From NCBI GenBank assembly GCA_963838155.1, contig CAWIQE010000020.1:5475-69474 (forward strand): a stretch of DNA of 64,000 nucleotides, read 5' to 3'. The notes below the pieces were generated by a model, which searched no databases, was not told the origin of the DNA, and worked only from the letters and a program-made list of their open reading frames with translations. Each line of letters opens with the position of its first letter. Positions within the stretch are counted from its first letter, which is position 1. Shown here piece by piece: positions 27,677-37,078 of this stretch. A program made the position numbers and the translations under genes. Origin of the DNA: Pararhizobium_B sp963838155 (GTDB lineage: Bacteria > Pseudomonadota > Alphaproteobacteria > Rhizobiales > Rhizobiaceae).

Positions 27677-28591
27677 ATGTCCGGTCGACTACAGGGAATA
27701 ATTCCGCCGCTCGTCACACCTTTTGCCGCCGACGAGAGGGTGGATGAGGCTGGGTTTCGCGAAACCGTCCGGTTCATGCTCGAGAAGGAAGTGCACGGCA
27801 TCTGCGTCGGCGGCAGCACGGGGGAAGGTCATACGCTCGGTACGGCGGAACTCACGCGCTGCATCGAGATCGCGACGGAAGAGGTGTCGGGCCGCGTGCC
27901 GGTCGTGGCCGGTATCATCGCCAACAGCACGCGGGACGCCGTCGAGAAGGCGAAGGCCGTCGAGGCGTTCGGCGTCGCCGCGCTGCAGATCACGCCGGTG
28001 CACTATGTCTTCAAGCCCGACGACGACGCGACCTACAGGCATTTCGAGCGCCTGACCAAGGAAACGAAGACGCCGATTGTCATCTACAACGTCGTCCCCT
28101 GGAACTATCTCAGCCCGAGCCTGCTGGTGCGCATCATGAAGGGGCTGCCCGGCGTCGCCGGCGTCAAGCAGAGCGCCGGCGACCTGAAGCTGATGGCGGA
28201 TCTTCTGATTTCGGTGCCGGAAGGCAAGCTGGTGCTGACGGCGGTCGACGCACTACTCTATCCGTCCTTCGCGATCGGCGCCCATGGCACGATCGCCGCG
28301 AATCCGGCAGCGATCCCCGGCGTTTGCGTAACGCTCTGGAACGCCGTCAGGAATGGCGAGCACGACAAGGCGCGCAGGATCCACGAGGCCATGCTGCGTT
28401 TCTGGAACACGATCTCCGCCGACAACCTTCCGGCGAACGTCAAATACGCTCTGTCGAAGCAGGGCGTGAATGCCGGCATGCCCAGAATGCCGATGCCGAA
28501 GACTACGCCCGAACAGGCAAGGGCGATCGACGAGGCGCTGAAAGCCGTTCTGGAATTCGACGAAACCGGACGCGACGCCAAGGCCGTATGA
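27677..28591 (+). CDS. DapA/NAL-family aldolase or dehydratase
   Basis: A 304-residue TIM-barrel lyase of the dihydrodipicolinate synthase / N-acetylneuraminate lyase superfamily. It has GGSTGEGHTL (45-54) for the carboxylate end of the substrate, catalytic Tyr137 (VIYNVVP) and the Schiff-base Lys164 (GVKQSAGD). YNVVPWN replaces the YNVPxR of true DapA, so lysine synthesis is unlikely. A 2-keto-3-deoxy sugar acid lyase or dehydratase is more probable. ATG 27677 follows GAAAGGTC. It lies between the IclR regulator and the sugar transporter genes. Confidence 0.9.
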   Translation: MSGRLQGIIPPLVTPFAADERVDEAGFRETVRFMLEKEVHGICVGGSTGEGHTLGTAELTRCIEIATEEVSGRVPVVAGIIANSTRDAVEKAKAVEAFGVAALQITPVHYVFKPDDDATYRHFERLTKETKTPIVIYNVVPWNYLSPSLLVRIMKGLPGVAGVKQSAGDLKLMADLLISVPEGKLVLTAVDALLYPSFAIGAHGTIAANPAAIPGVCVTLWNAVRNGEHDKARRIHEAMLRFWNTISADNLPANVKYALSKQGVNAGMPRMPMPKTTPEQARAIDEALKAVLEFDETGRDAKAV

Positions 28592-28672
28592 GGCCTTCGA
28601 GCGCGGGGATCCGACAATCCGACGCAGTCGATGTGAAATCGATTGTCCTTTGAAACGCAGGGAGGACCAAGC

Positions 28673-29962
28673 ATGAAGAAGTCGAAGATCTACACGAAGG
28701 TGCTCGCCGCGGCGATTTTGGGAACGTTTTACCTGGGGCACGCAGCCTCGGCGAAAGAAGACCCGCTCGTCGTCGCTCTCGCCACCAATACGAGCGATTA
28801 CAAGACCATGAGGCCGCTTGTCGAGAAGTGGTCGAAGGAGACCGGCCATCCGGTCCAGATCGTAAAGGAAAATACCAGCACATATCCCATAGATTACGTA
28901 CTTGCGGCGCGAACCGGCTCTCCGCATATCGATGTCGTCGCGTTCTGGGACTTTTACGTCGGCCAGTTCTACAGATTTCTCGTTCCATTGGACGGAAGCG
29001 CGGATCCGCAGGTCAAGCTGAGCGCGGCGGACAAGTCCGACTTCATCAAGTCGGCTCTGGCGCCGTATCACGGTCATCCCTACCTGCTCCCGTTCAGCCT
29101 GGATACGCGTCTTTTCTACTATCGAAAGGATCTCCTGAAGAAGGCCGGCTTTTCCAAGCCGCCTGCGACATGGGCCGAGCTCGTCAAGGTCGGTAAAGCC
29201 CTCACGAAAGACACGAATGGCGACGGGGCAATCGACCAGTGGGGGTTCGCGACTCTCGGCAAGCCCGGAGACGTTTTCAACGTGTACTCTTTCCTGAACT
29301 TCCTGTTTCAGTCGGGCGGGCAGTTCTTCGACGCGGACGGCAAGCCGGCATTCAACAGCCCCGCCGGCGTGAAGGCATTGCAGTTCTTCGTGGATCTTCG
29401 CAACAAGTACAAGATCATGCCTCCGGATGTGACGACCTACGACAACACGCCGGTGCATACGGGCTTCCTCAACGGGACCTTCGCCATGGTCAATCACTGG
29501 CCCTACATGCAGGGCATGATTGCCGAGTCGAAACTGGCCGGCAAGGTCGGCTACGCCCGGGAGCCCATTCCGGAAAACGGCGACCACGGAGCCGTGCTCA
29601 ATGCGTGGAGCTTCGGCATCATGAACATGTCGGATAAGAAGAAGCTCGCATTCGACCTGATAAAGTATGTCACGAGCCAGAAGTCGGGCACCTTCGAATT
29701 CAGCAAGAAGCTCGACTGGCCGCTTCGCAAATCGGTCTATGATTCGTCTTCGGCCAAGAAAGTGGTGCCTCAGACGCACTGGGATTTTTCGCAGCTCGTG
29801 TTCGACATTGCGCGCAAGGACGGCAAGGTTGTGCGGCCGCCCAAGGCAGCGGAAGTCGGCCACATTCTGGGCAAGCAGATCGATCTGGCGATGCACGGCA
29901 ACGTCACCGCTAAAGAGGCACTCGATGCTGCGCAGCAGAAAATCGCGGCTCTGCTTCAGTGA
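28673..29962 (+). CDS. Sugar ABC transporter substrate-binding protein (family 1)
   Basis: A 429-residue extracellular solute-binding protein. It has a Sec signal (LAAAILGTFYLGHAASA), WAELVKVGKALTKDTNGDG and ATLGKPGDVFNVYSFLNFLF, all typical of MalE/UgpB-type binding proteins. AGGGAGGA precedes ATG 28673. It delivers a sugar or sugar acid to the MalF/MalG-type permeases 230 bases downstream. The upstream lyase gene suggests a uronate- or aldonate-like ligand. Confidence 0.92.
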   Translation: MKKSKIYTKVLAAAILGTFYLGHAASAKEDPLVVALATNTSDYKTMRPLVEKWSKETGHPVQIVKENTSTYPIDYVLAARTGSPHIDVVAFWDFYVGQFYRFLVPLDGSADPQVKLSAADKSDFIKSALAPYHGHPYLLPFSLDTRLFYYRKDLLKKAGFSKPPATWAELVKVGKALTKDTNGDGAIDQWGFATLGKPGDVFNVYSFLNFLFQSGGQFFDADGKPAFNSPAGVKALQFFVDLRNKYKIMPPDVTTYDNTPVHTGFLNGTFAMVNHWPYMQGMIAESKLAGKVGYAREPIPENGDHGAVLNAWSFGIMNMSDKKKLAFDLIKYVTSQKSGTFEFSKKLDWPLRKSVYDSSSAKKVVPQTHWDFSQLVFDIARKDGKVVRPPKAAEVGHILGKQIDLAMHGNVTAKEALDAAQQKIAALLQ

Positions 29963-30118
29963 GGCCCCGACCGGTTTCACGGGAGCTTGTCCGAGCGCTC
30001 GCCTGACTGAGTGTTAGGCTCCGGAAATGATCGGTCGCGACGGGGGCCCGTTCCCCCGGTCCCCGTCGCCGCGATATGAGACAGGTCGAGCAGGCGGATC
30101 CGGACGTTTTTGCTGCCG

Positions 30119-30151
30119 TGCGCCTGCCATGCGCCTGCCATGCGCCTGCCG
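30119..30151 (+). repeat. Three 11-bp tandem repeats
   Basis: The unit TGCGCCTGCCA occurs three times without gaps (the last ends CCG) in the 230-base gap between the binding-protein and permease genes. It may affect mRNA processing between a highly and a weakly expressed gene, or may be simple slippage. Confidence 0.65.
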
Positions 30152-30193
30152 TGCGAATGACGCCGCTTTCCAGTTGCGAGGATTTTCGTCGAG

Positions 30194-31123
30194 ATGAACA
30201 GACCGGCTACGACAGAAAAAACCGGCTCGGTCAGGCTGGCGTCGGCGAGGGCGGGGGGAAGGTTTTCTCTCGGCCCGATTCTGGTGGCGCCGGGCGCCAT
30301 CCTGCTCATTGCCGTTCTGGCTTATCCGATCATAAAAAGCGTGTGGATCAGCCTTTTCAATTACAACCTGGCCAGTTTTGAACCGCCGGTCTTCATCGGA
30401 CTAGAAAACTATGCGAATGCGCTGAGTGATCCCGGTTTCCTGAACGCTCTCTGGCATACCATTTATATCGTCGCGCTATCGATTCTGATCGAGTTCCTTC
30501 TCGCGCTGGCCCTGGCGCACCTCTTCGTTCAGCGCTTTCCCGGTCGCCGCCTCATGCTGGGAATCACGTTGATGCCCTGGATGCTCGCGCCGGCGGTTGC
30601 GGCACTCACATGGCTGCAACTTCTGAACCAAACCTACGGCATCATCGACCACGTTCTGATCGACCTGGGATTGGCGCATCAGGCTATAGGCTGGCTGACC
30701 GATCCGGTCCTTGCGTTGCACGTCATGATCGCGATCGACGTCTGGCACGAGACGCCTTTCATGATGATCATCCTGCTGGCGGGCCTTCAGGGCATCGACA
30801 GGGAACCCTACGAGGCGGCAATCATCGACGGAGCCAATGCCTGGCAGCGGCTGCGCTATATCACCCTGCCTCTGCTGCGGCCGGCAATAGCTCTGGCCCT
30901 GCTGATGCGCACGATGATCGCTCTGCGCTTCTTCGACATTCCATGGATCATGACGGGAGGAGGGCCTGCCGGTGCAACCGAGGTTCTGGGCACCGAGGCC
31001 TATAAGGCGGCATTCGTCGGGTTCGAGTTCGGTTACGGATCGACGGTCGCAACCTTCGTGCTTTTCCTTTCGTGCCTCATCTCGGTAGCCTATATCCGCA
31101 TATTGTATCGGACGCAGCGATAA
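30194..31123 (+). CDS. MalF-type sugar ABC transporter permease
   Basis: A 309-residue inner-membrane protein with six predicted helices. The EAA loop that contacts the ATPase is EAAIIDGANAWQRLRYITLP near residue 210. The N-terminus before the first helix is short, as in UgpA-type permeases. The stop is directly followed by the second permease gene (two bases). The cytoplasmic ATPase partner is not encoded nearby. Confidence 0.92.
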   Translation: MNRPATTEKTGSVRLASARAGGRFSLGPILVAPGAILLIAVLAYPIIKSVWISLFNYNLASFEPPVFIGLENYANALSDPGFLNALWHTIYIVALSILIEFLLALALAHLFVQRFPGRRLMLGITLMPWMLAPAVAALTWLQLLNQTYGIIDHVLIDLGLAHQAIGWLTDPVLALHVMIAIDVWHETPFMMIILLAGLQGIDREPYEAAIIDGANAWQRLRYITLPLLRPAIALALLMRTMIALRFFDIPWIMTGGGPAGATEVLGTEAYKAAFVGFEFGYGSTVATFVLFLSCLISVAYIRILYRTQR

Positions 31124-31125
31124 AA

Positions 31126-31971
31126 ATGTTACACGATAGATCGAATCCAAAAAAGCAAACGGCGCTTTTCCTAGCCGGGTTATTCGTGTCGGTTTCGTCC
31201 GTTCTTCCGATAATCTGGCTGATATTCACGTCGTTCAAGACGCACGGCGAAATCGTCGGAAGCAAGCCGACATTTTTTCCGCGGACGGTGTCCCTCGGCC
31301 ATTATGCAAGAATATTCATGGATCATGACTACATAAGATACATATGGAACAGCTGCTTCGTTGCCATTGTAACGACCGTCGCCGTCGTCCTTCTGTCCAT
31401 TATTGCCGGCTACGGGTATTCCAAGTTTTTCAAGTTCAGGGGGCAGGGCATGCTCCTGCTGTTCGTCCTTGTATCGAGGATGCTGCCGCCGATCGCGATC
31501 GTCGTGCCGCTCTATGACGGGTTTTCGAAATTCGGGCTTCTGGATACGAAAACCGGCCTGGTATTAATCAGCTCCGCGATCTCCCTGCCGCTGGGCACCT
31601 GGATGCTGAAGACGTTCTTCGACGAGATACCGAGTTCCGTCGTCGATGCTGCGACCATCGACGGATGCAATCCGATGAGCGTGCTTTGGAACATCATTCT
31701 TCCGCTTTCGAAATCGGCTATCGCCAGCACGGTTACGATAACGTTCCTGACGGCATGGAACCTGTTCCTTATACCCCTGATATTCGGAAAGAGCCTCGCC
31801 TCGAAGACCTTGCCGGTCGCGATATCGAGCCTCGCATTCGGCGAGTACGGAACGCAATGGGGCGATCTTGCCGCGCTGTCGGTAATCATGATCGTTCCGG
31901 TCGCGCTGATCGGGCTGTTCGGGCAGCGTTACCTGGCGACCGGTCTGACCACCGGCGCTGAGAAGGGATGA
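31126..31971 (+). CDS. MalG-type sugar ABC transporter permease
   Basis: A 281-residue permease with six helices and the EAA-type loop DAATIDGCNPMSVLWNIILP. ATG 31126 lies two bases after the preceding stop, so translation is coupled. Codon use is somewhat more AT-rich than in the first permease. After the stop at 31971 comes IS debris instead of the expected ATPase gene, so the operon may have lost its last gene. Confidence 0.92.
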   Translation: MLHDRSNPKKQTALFLAGLFVSVSSVLPIIWLIFTSFKTHGEIVGSKPTFFPRTVSLGHYARIFMDHDYIRYIWNSCFVAIVTTVAVVLLSIIAGYGYSKFFKFRGQGMLLLFVLVSRMLPPIAIVVPLYDGFSKFGLLDTKTGLVLISSAISLPLGTWMLKTFFDEIPSSVVDAATIDGCNPMSVLWNIILPLSKSAIASTVTITFLTAWNLFLIPLIFGKSLASKTLPVAISSLAFGEYGTQWGDLAALSVIMIVPVALIGLFGQRYLATGLTTGAEKG

Positions 31972-32171
31972 TTTCACCGATAGATCCCTGAGTGCAACAC
32001 GATGAAGTGCCGCGCGCGACGAGTGGCACTATGTCGGACTGGTGACTGGTTCGCCCAGAGCAAGGCTTCTTTTTCCGAGGCGATCTCGGACACTCCGCCG
32101 AAGATGGGTGCGAGCAAAGCCAGCGGAAGCGCGTATGCTCCGTATCCCCCGGTGAAGGCCGCCCTGCTGAG

Positions 32172-32665
32172 GTAGGCTGGAGGATGCGAGTCCCATTGGT
32201 TGCACTATGGGTAGCCCCATGAAGAAACAGATTGAGGTGATCATGTCGGTCGAACGGCGGCGTCTTGGTCGCGTGAGGAGAAGGAGCGGCTGGTCGCCAC
32301 GACGTTGGAGCCGGGCACGAGAGTTTCGGAGATCGCGCGTTCGGCCGGCATCCATGTGAGCCAGCTTTTCCGGTGGCGCAAGCAGCTCTGCGAGGTCGTC
32401 GCCCCGTCCCTCCTGCAGCTCTCGTTCCGGTGAAGATCGCTGCAGTTCCATCGGAGCCACCGACCGAGCCGCGGCCGGTCTCCCGGTCGCGCAGGAAAGC
32501 CAGCATGATGACGCTCGAGCTCGGCGGTGGTCGTAGGGTCCGGGTGGAGAGCGACGTCGATATCGAGGCGCTCGGCCGGATCCTCGATCTGCTCGAGCGG
32601 CGATGATCCCGGTCCCGAGTGGCGTGAAGGTCTGGCTGGCGACCGGCGACACACGTCGAGCCCCG
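32172..32665 (+). mobile_element. IS66-family remnant (tnpA plus start of tnpB)
   Basis: The left end GTAGGCTGGAGGATGCGAG (32172) resembles IS66 termini. Then comes a broken tnpA: MKKQIEV at 32221, SREEKERLVATTLEPG and VSEIARSAGIHVSQLFRWRK in a second frame, and LELGGGRRVRVESDVDIEAL in a third, ending at 32606. The overlapping start of tnpB (MIPVPSGVKVWLATGDT) begins at 32603 and stops making sense after about 20 codons. The rest of the element, including the tnpC transposase, is absent. Confidence 0.75.
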
Positions 32666-32688
32666 GGCTTGATCCGCATTTCCACCCG

Positions 32689-32860
32689 CCTACGTGAAAC
32701 CGTTCGTCAAGCGGCACAAGAACGATGCTATTGATGCCGAGGCGATCTGCGAAGCGGCGCAACGCCCGGGCATGCGCTCGTCGGCACCATGTGCGTGAAA
32801 AACGTTCTTGGCGATATCCAAACCGATCATGGCAACCTGTGACACGGACGCCTCCATCAA
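32689..32860. mobile_element. Two oppositely oriented fragments of an IS110-family transposase
   Basis: On the + strand 32692-32770 reads PAYVKPFVKRHKNDAIDAEA, a middle-N-terminal IS110 segment. On the - strand 32857-32780 reads MEASVSQVAMIGLDIAKNVF, the IS110 N-terminus with its first catalytic Asp. The two pieces point in opposite directions and abut, so the gene was inverted or recombined after insertion. From 32860 to 33140 I see no gene. Confidence 0.7.
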
Positions 32861-33140
32861 GTGGTGCTTCAACACCTTCACTTTGCGTCGGGGGGGGGCG
32901 TCCATCCCATCAGCTTTCCGGCTTCTCCATCCGGAGGCGGTCAGGCAGAAATCCACCCGGGTGCTGACGTCGCTGCCGTACGCAGCCGACTGTCCGCTTT
33001 CCGGCGCTCGCCGATTGTGGGCGGACGGCCGAAATGGGGGCGCGTTGCGGTCGAAGCGCGGCGGCAACCTGGACGGCCACCTTTCCGACACCGGCGCCCG
33101 GAAGTGGTCGGGCGGAAATTGCTTGAATCGAACAGAAATT

Positions 33141-33162
33141 ATTTCTGCTTCGCGCCCTAATT
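33141..33162 (+). repeat. Left copy of a 22-bp direct repeat
   Basis: It begins ATTTCTGCTTCGCGCCC and is identical over 22 bases to 37994-38015. The two copies flank the LysR-OYE-pirin-esterase block. Confidence 0.8.
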
Positions 33163-33286
33163 CCAGCCATTCGTGGCTAACTTCGTGCGTCCCTGAAGCG
33201 GCCGCTCAGGCCAGTGCTGCTCGTGTGGAGAACGTCCATACACCTTGCTCCGGATGCCTGGCCGGTCCTCGATCTGCCGATTCGCC

Positions 33287-34159
33287 TCAGCTCGTGCGAT
33301 AGGCGTCCGTCAGCGTTTCGATGAAGGCGCGGACCTTGGGACTCGCGAGTCTGGTCGAGGTGTGCAGCGCCCAGGCCTCGATCTGGCGGTCCGGCATCAC
33401 CCCCCATTCCCTCAGCCGCCCTTGTGCCAGATCCTCTTCGATCAGCCACCTCGGCAGGAGAGCCGCCCCGGCCCCACTGCGCGCAGCCTCGTGGACGACC
33501 ATCATGGAGGAGCATCTTAGGATTGCTCGCGGCACCACCCGGATTTTGCCCCGCGCTCCCCTGGCGGTCCATTCGGTCAGGCCGGCCTGCGCGGCGAGCA
33601 CGACCGCGTCCACCTCCCGCCCGCCCGGGCCCGGGAGCGGAAACCGCGGCGGCGCGGCGAGAACTGTCTCGGTGCGCAGGAAGCATTTGCCGACGAGGCC
33701 GGAATCAGGGGCTGGATTGACCCGGATCACCAGGTCATAGCCCTGCCGGACCAGATCGACAAAGCTGTCGGCAATGTCGATCTCCATCGTGACCTCGGGA
33801 TAGCGCGCAACGAAGCTGGCCGCGATCTCGCCAAAGCGGGTCCGTGCGAACAGTGAGGGCGCGCTGATGCGGAGGGTCCCACGCAGCCGGCCGCCGCGTC
33901 CGCTGACCTCCTCGCCGATATTGTGCAGTTCGGACAGAAGCGGTGCCGCGCGTTCGAGGAGGTAGCCGCCCTCCTCGGTCAGGCGCAGCTGTCGCGCGCC
34001 GCGCTCCATAAGGCGGGTGCCGAGTGCGGCCTCAAGCTCCCTGATCCGGCGCGACAGCGTTGCCTTGGGCACCTTCGTCGCGCGGCTCGCGGCATTGAGG
34101 CCACCATGGCTGGCAACGGCAATGAAGTCGCCGAGGCCGGGCATCTCCTGATGTTCCAT
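33287..34159 (-). CDS. LysR-family transcription regulator
   Basis: A 290-residue regulator. The N-terminal winged helix includes LNAASRATKVPKATLSRRIR (21-40). The effector domain starts near LRGTLRISAPSLFARTRFGE. This PKATLSRRI type is common in regulators next to flavin reductases and quinone/aldehyde detoxification genes. It is divergent from the OYE gene with 125 bases between the starts, the classic layout for LysR control of that operon. Confidence 0.92.
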   Translation of the reverse strand: MEHQEMPGLGDFIAVASHGGLNAASRATKVPKATLSRRIRELEAALGTRLMERGARQLRLTEEGGYLLERAAPLLSELHNIGEEVSGRGGRLRGTLRISAPSLFARTRFGEIAASFVARYPEVTMEIDIADSFVDLVRQGYDLVIRVNPAPDSGLVGKCFLRTETVLAAPPRFPLPGPGGREVDAVVLAAQAGLTEWTARGARGKIRVVPRAILRCSSMMVVHEAARSGAGAALLPRWLIEEDLAQGRLREWGVMPDRQIEAWALHTSTRLASPKVRAFIETLTDAYRTS

Positions 34160-34284
34160 ATATGGACCTTATGGTTCCGTTTTCATCATCTACCGTTTCA
34201 CTCGTGGACCCCATAAGTCAAGGGAAGCGCAGGACGGCAGGCATGAACGCCAAGGGCCAGCGCAACCGGAACAGGAGAAAAGCG

Positions 34285-35373
34285 ATGACTGATATCTGGA
34301 CGCCCCTCAAGGTCGGCACGATCAACCTCCCGCACCGCTTTGCCATGGCGCCGATGACGCGCAGCCGGGCAAAGGCCGACGGAACCCCCGGCGATCTCGC
34401 CGCCACCTATTACGCCCAACGCGCGGGCCTTGGCCTCTTGGTGAGCGAAGGCACGCAGCCTTCGGACGACGGCCAGGGCTACATGAACACGCCCGGCATA
34501 TACACCGACGCGCATGTCGAAGGTTGGCGCGCCGTCGCCTCGGCGGTTCACGCCAGGGGCGGGCATCTCTTCATTCAGCTGATGCATGTGGGCCGGATGT
34601 CGCATCCGGACAACACGCCGCATCACCGGCAGGCTGTTGCACCTTCGGCGATCGCGCCCAGTGTGGGCATGTTCACGGCGGCAGGGATGCAGCCGATCCC
34701 CGAGCCGCGCGCGATGACGGTGGAGGACATTTCCCAGTCGGTCGACGATTTCGTGCTGGCCGCCCGCCGGGCGGTCGAGGCCGGGGCGGACGGGGTGGAG
34801 GTGCATGCCGCGAACGGCTACCTCATCCAGCAATTCTTCGCCCCCAATGCCAACCGGCGCACCGATGCCTATGGCGGCCCCATCGCCAACCGCATCCGCT
34901 TCGCGCTCGAGGTGACGCGGGCCGTCGCCAAGGCCATCGGGCCGGAGCGGACCGCGATCCGCATCTCTCCCGGCGCGACGCTGGGCGGGCTGGAAGAGGG
35001 GCCGGAAAGCGCCGCGTTCTATCGCAGTCTGGTGGCCGAGCTTGACGGCCTGGGGCTGGCCTATTTGCACATGGTTCAACTGGGCAACGAGGCGCTGCTG
35101 GCCGATATCCGCAAGAGCTGGCACGGGGTGCTGATGGTCAACCGCGCCGGCCACCGGCGGGACCAGATCGGCACCGACATCGCCGCGGGCCTGGCCGACA
35201 TCGAATCCTACGCCCAGATGGCACTTTCCAATCCCGACCTCGTGGCGCGCATCCGCGCAGGTACGGAACTGAACGAGGTGCGCAAGGCGCTCTTCTACGG
35301 TGGCGGCGCGGAAGGATACACCGACTATCCGACGCTCGCCGACCTGGATGCCGTTTCGGGACGGGTCTCATGA
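34285..35373 (+). CDS. Old Yellow Enzyme family ene-reductase
   Basis: A 362-residue FMN TIM-barrel enzyme. It shows AMAPMTRSRA (FMN binding), LMHVGRMSHPD, the catalytic His/Asn pair in VEVHAANGYLIQQF and NRRTDAYGG. It reduces activated C=C bonds, for example of enals, enones or quinones, with NAD(P)H. ATG 34285 follows AACAGGAG; the open frame reaching back to 34162 would run into the LysR promoter region. It is the first gene of a four-gene operon. Confidence 0.93.
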   Translation: MTDIWTPLKVGTINLPHRFAMAPMTRSRAKADGTPGDLAATYYAQRAGLGLLVSEGTQPSDDGQGYMNTPGIYTDAHVEGWRAVASAVHARGGHLFIQLMHVGRMSHPDNTPHHRQAVAPSAIAPSVGMFTAAGMQPIPEPRAMTVEDISQSVDDFVLAARRAVEAGADGVEVHAANGYLIQQFFAPNANRRTDAYGGPIANRIRFALEVTRAVAKAIGPERTAIRISPGATLGGLEEGPESAAFYRSLVAELDGLGLAYLHMVQLGNEALLADIRKSWHGVLMVNRAGHRRDQIGTDIAAGLADIESYAQMALSNPDLVARIRAGTELNEVRKALFYGGGAEGYTDYPTLADLDAVSGRVS

Positions 35374-36156
35374 CCCGCCCGCGCCTCCTCTCCCGCGCGC
35401 TGAAGACGCGGCACGGCTCGGGCGGCTTCGGGATCGAGATCCTCTATCCCGGCCTTTCTGAGCCAGGCGACGACAGCGGCCTCGGGGCCATCGGGCGGAT
35501 CGATCACGCCCGGGTCACTGCCGGCACCGTGATCAAGATGCACCCGCACCGCGACGACGAGATCCTGACCTATCTGCGCCGCGGCCGGGGCCGCCACCAC
35601 GACAGCGTCGGGCATGCCGAGGAAATCTCGCCGACGCGCCTGATGCTGATGAACGCGGGCCATCAGATTCGAACACGAGGAAGAGGTGCTGAAAGGCCCG
35701 CTCGAGGCGCTGCAGATCTTCCTCCGCCCCAGGGCAGCCGATCTCGAACCTCTGGTGCAATTCCACGATTTCGGTGCTGCGCTGAGCGAGGGGGCCTGGC
35801 GGCTGGTCGCGGCCCCTGAGGGCGCGCCGCTAACGGTGCGCGGCGCAGCCTGGGTGCAGGATCGCCACTTTGCCGCGGGCGAAGCTGACAGCCTGCCGCC
35901 GCCACCCGTCGCGGGCGCGGTTCGCCTGCTCTACCTCTTCGCCGGCCGGACATGGGTGGGCGACACCACCCTTGAGGCCGGCGAAAGTCTGCTGCTGGGC
36001 GCGGGCGACCCTCGCGTCGAGGCCGAGGCGGCAAGCGATTTGGTCCTCTTCACCACCGATCCCGGCGCAGAGGTGCTCCGGGGCGGAATGTTCAGCGGAA
36101 ACACCCGCAAGGGCGGGGCCTCCCTCCCGGTGGGCAGCGAAAGAGTTCAAGCATGA
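35370..36156 (+). pseudogene. Pirin family protein, split by a one-base insertion
   Basis: The start overlaps the OYE stop by four bases (ATGA). The first part has the pirin cupin features MHPHRDDEILTYLRRG and RLMLMNAGHQIR. An extra A near 35672 (ATTCGAACACG should read ATTCGACACG) shifts the frame. The second part then continues HEEEVLKGPLEALQIFLRP to VQA* at 36156. Joined, about 260 residues, normal for pirins (nuclear/quercetinase-like cupins). The remaining sequence is intact and the downstream gene overlaps normally, so a sequencing error is likely. Confidence 0.8.
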
Positions 36157-37049
36157 CTGTCTTCCACCATTCCCTGTCGGCGAGCGATGCGGCTGCCATG
36201 GGTCAGCTGCGTGCGTTGATGCAGGGCGCCAAGGGCACGATCCGCGGCCCCGAAGCCCGTTCGATGTTCGACGAGATGATGAGCCATGTCGCGCCGGCGG
36301 CGGGCGTGACGGCCGAGGAAGCCACGTTGGGCGGCGTGCCGGGCTGGTGGGTCCGTCCGGCGAACCCTGCTGCCGGAGGCGCCATCCTCTATCTGCATGG
36401 CGGCGCCTATGTTCTGGGTTCGGCCACCGCCTATCGCAGCTTCGTCGGCCAGATCGTCGCCCGCAGCGGCATGCCGGCCTTCGTGGCCGACTATGGCCTT
36501 GCGCCCGAACGGCCGTTCCCGGCCGCGATCGAGGATGCTTGCAACGTCTATGACGCCTTGGTGCACGAAGGCATCACGCGCATCGCGCTCGCCGGTGACT
36601 CGGCCGGCGGCGGCCTCGCGCTCGCGCTCTTGGCGCTGGTGAAGGATGCGAGCGTTGCTCCTGTCGCCGCCGTGGCGATGTCGCCCTGGACCGACCTCGG
36701 GCTTGAAAGCCCGTCGATGGTGACGCAGGACGCCGCCGACCCGCTGCTCGATGCGGCGTCGCTCGGGGCCACGGCGGCGCTTTATCTCGGCGATCAAGAC
36801 CGTCGCGACCCGCGTGTTTCGCCGGTCCATTCCGACCGCAGCGGTCTGCCGCCCGTCCTCATCCATGTCGGCGACGCCGAAGTGCTGCGCGACGATACGC
36901 TGCGCTACGCCGAGGGCGTGGCCGGGGTCGAGGCGCATGTCTGGGAAGGCATGACCCATGTCTTCCCCTCCAGCCTTGGCATGCTCGAGGCCGCTGAACA
37001 GGCACTCGACAACATCGCCGCTTTCCTTCGCTCCCACTTACTCGGCTGA
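36153..37049 (+). CDS. Alpha/beta hydrolase, HSL-type esterase
   Basis: A 298-residue esterase/lipase of the hormone-sensitive-lipase family. The oxyanion motif is HGGAYV (82-87), the nucleophile Ser150 is in GDSAGGG, an acidic residue is probably in GDAEVLRDD, and the catalytic His is in EGMTHVFPSS. No signal peptide. ATG 36153 overlaps the pirin stop by four bases. Substrates of such enzymes are short-chain esters or lactones. Confidence 0.92.
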   Translation: MTVFHHSLSASDAAAMGQLRALMQGAKGTIRGPEARSMFDEMMSHVAPAAGVTAEEATLGGVPGWWVRPANPAAGGAILYLHGGAYVLGSATAYRSFVGQIVARSGMPAFVADYGLAPERPFPAAIEDACNVYDALVHEGITRIALAGDSAGGGLALALLALVKDASVAPVAAVAMSPWTDLGLESPSMVTQDAADPLLDAASLGATAALYLGDQDRRDPRVSPVHSDRSGLPPVLIHVGDAEVLRDDTLRYAEGVAGVEAHVWEGMTHVFPSSLGMLEAAEQALDNIAAFLRSHLLG

Positions 37050-37078
37050 ACACACCCCATCATGAACTGGAGAATGAC

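Noticed and set aside
27547..27747. A 66-codon frame with a hydrophobic start between iclR and the lyase gene
   Set aside because: No ribosome site, it overlaps the lyase start, and the sequence looks like promoter DNA.
28253..29980. A 575-codon frame on the - strand
   Set aside because: Antisense of the DapA-family lyase and sugar-binding-protein genes, with no family signature of its own.
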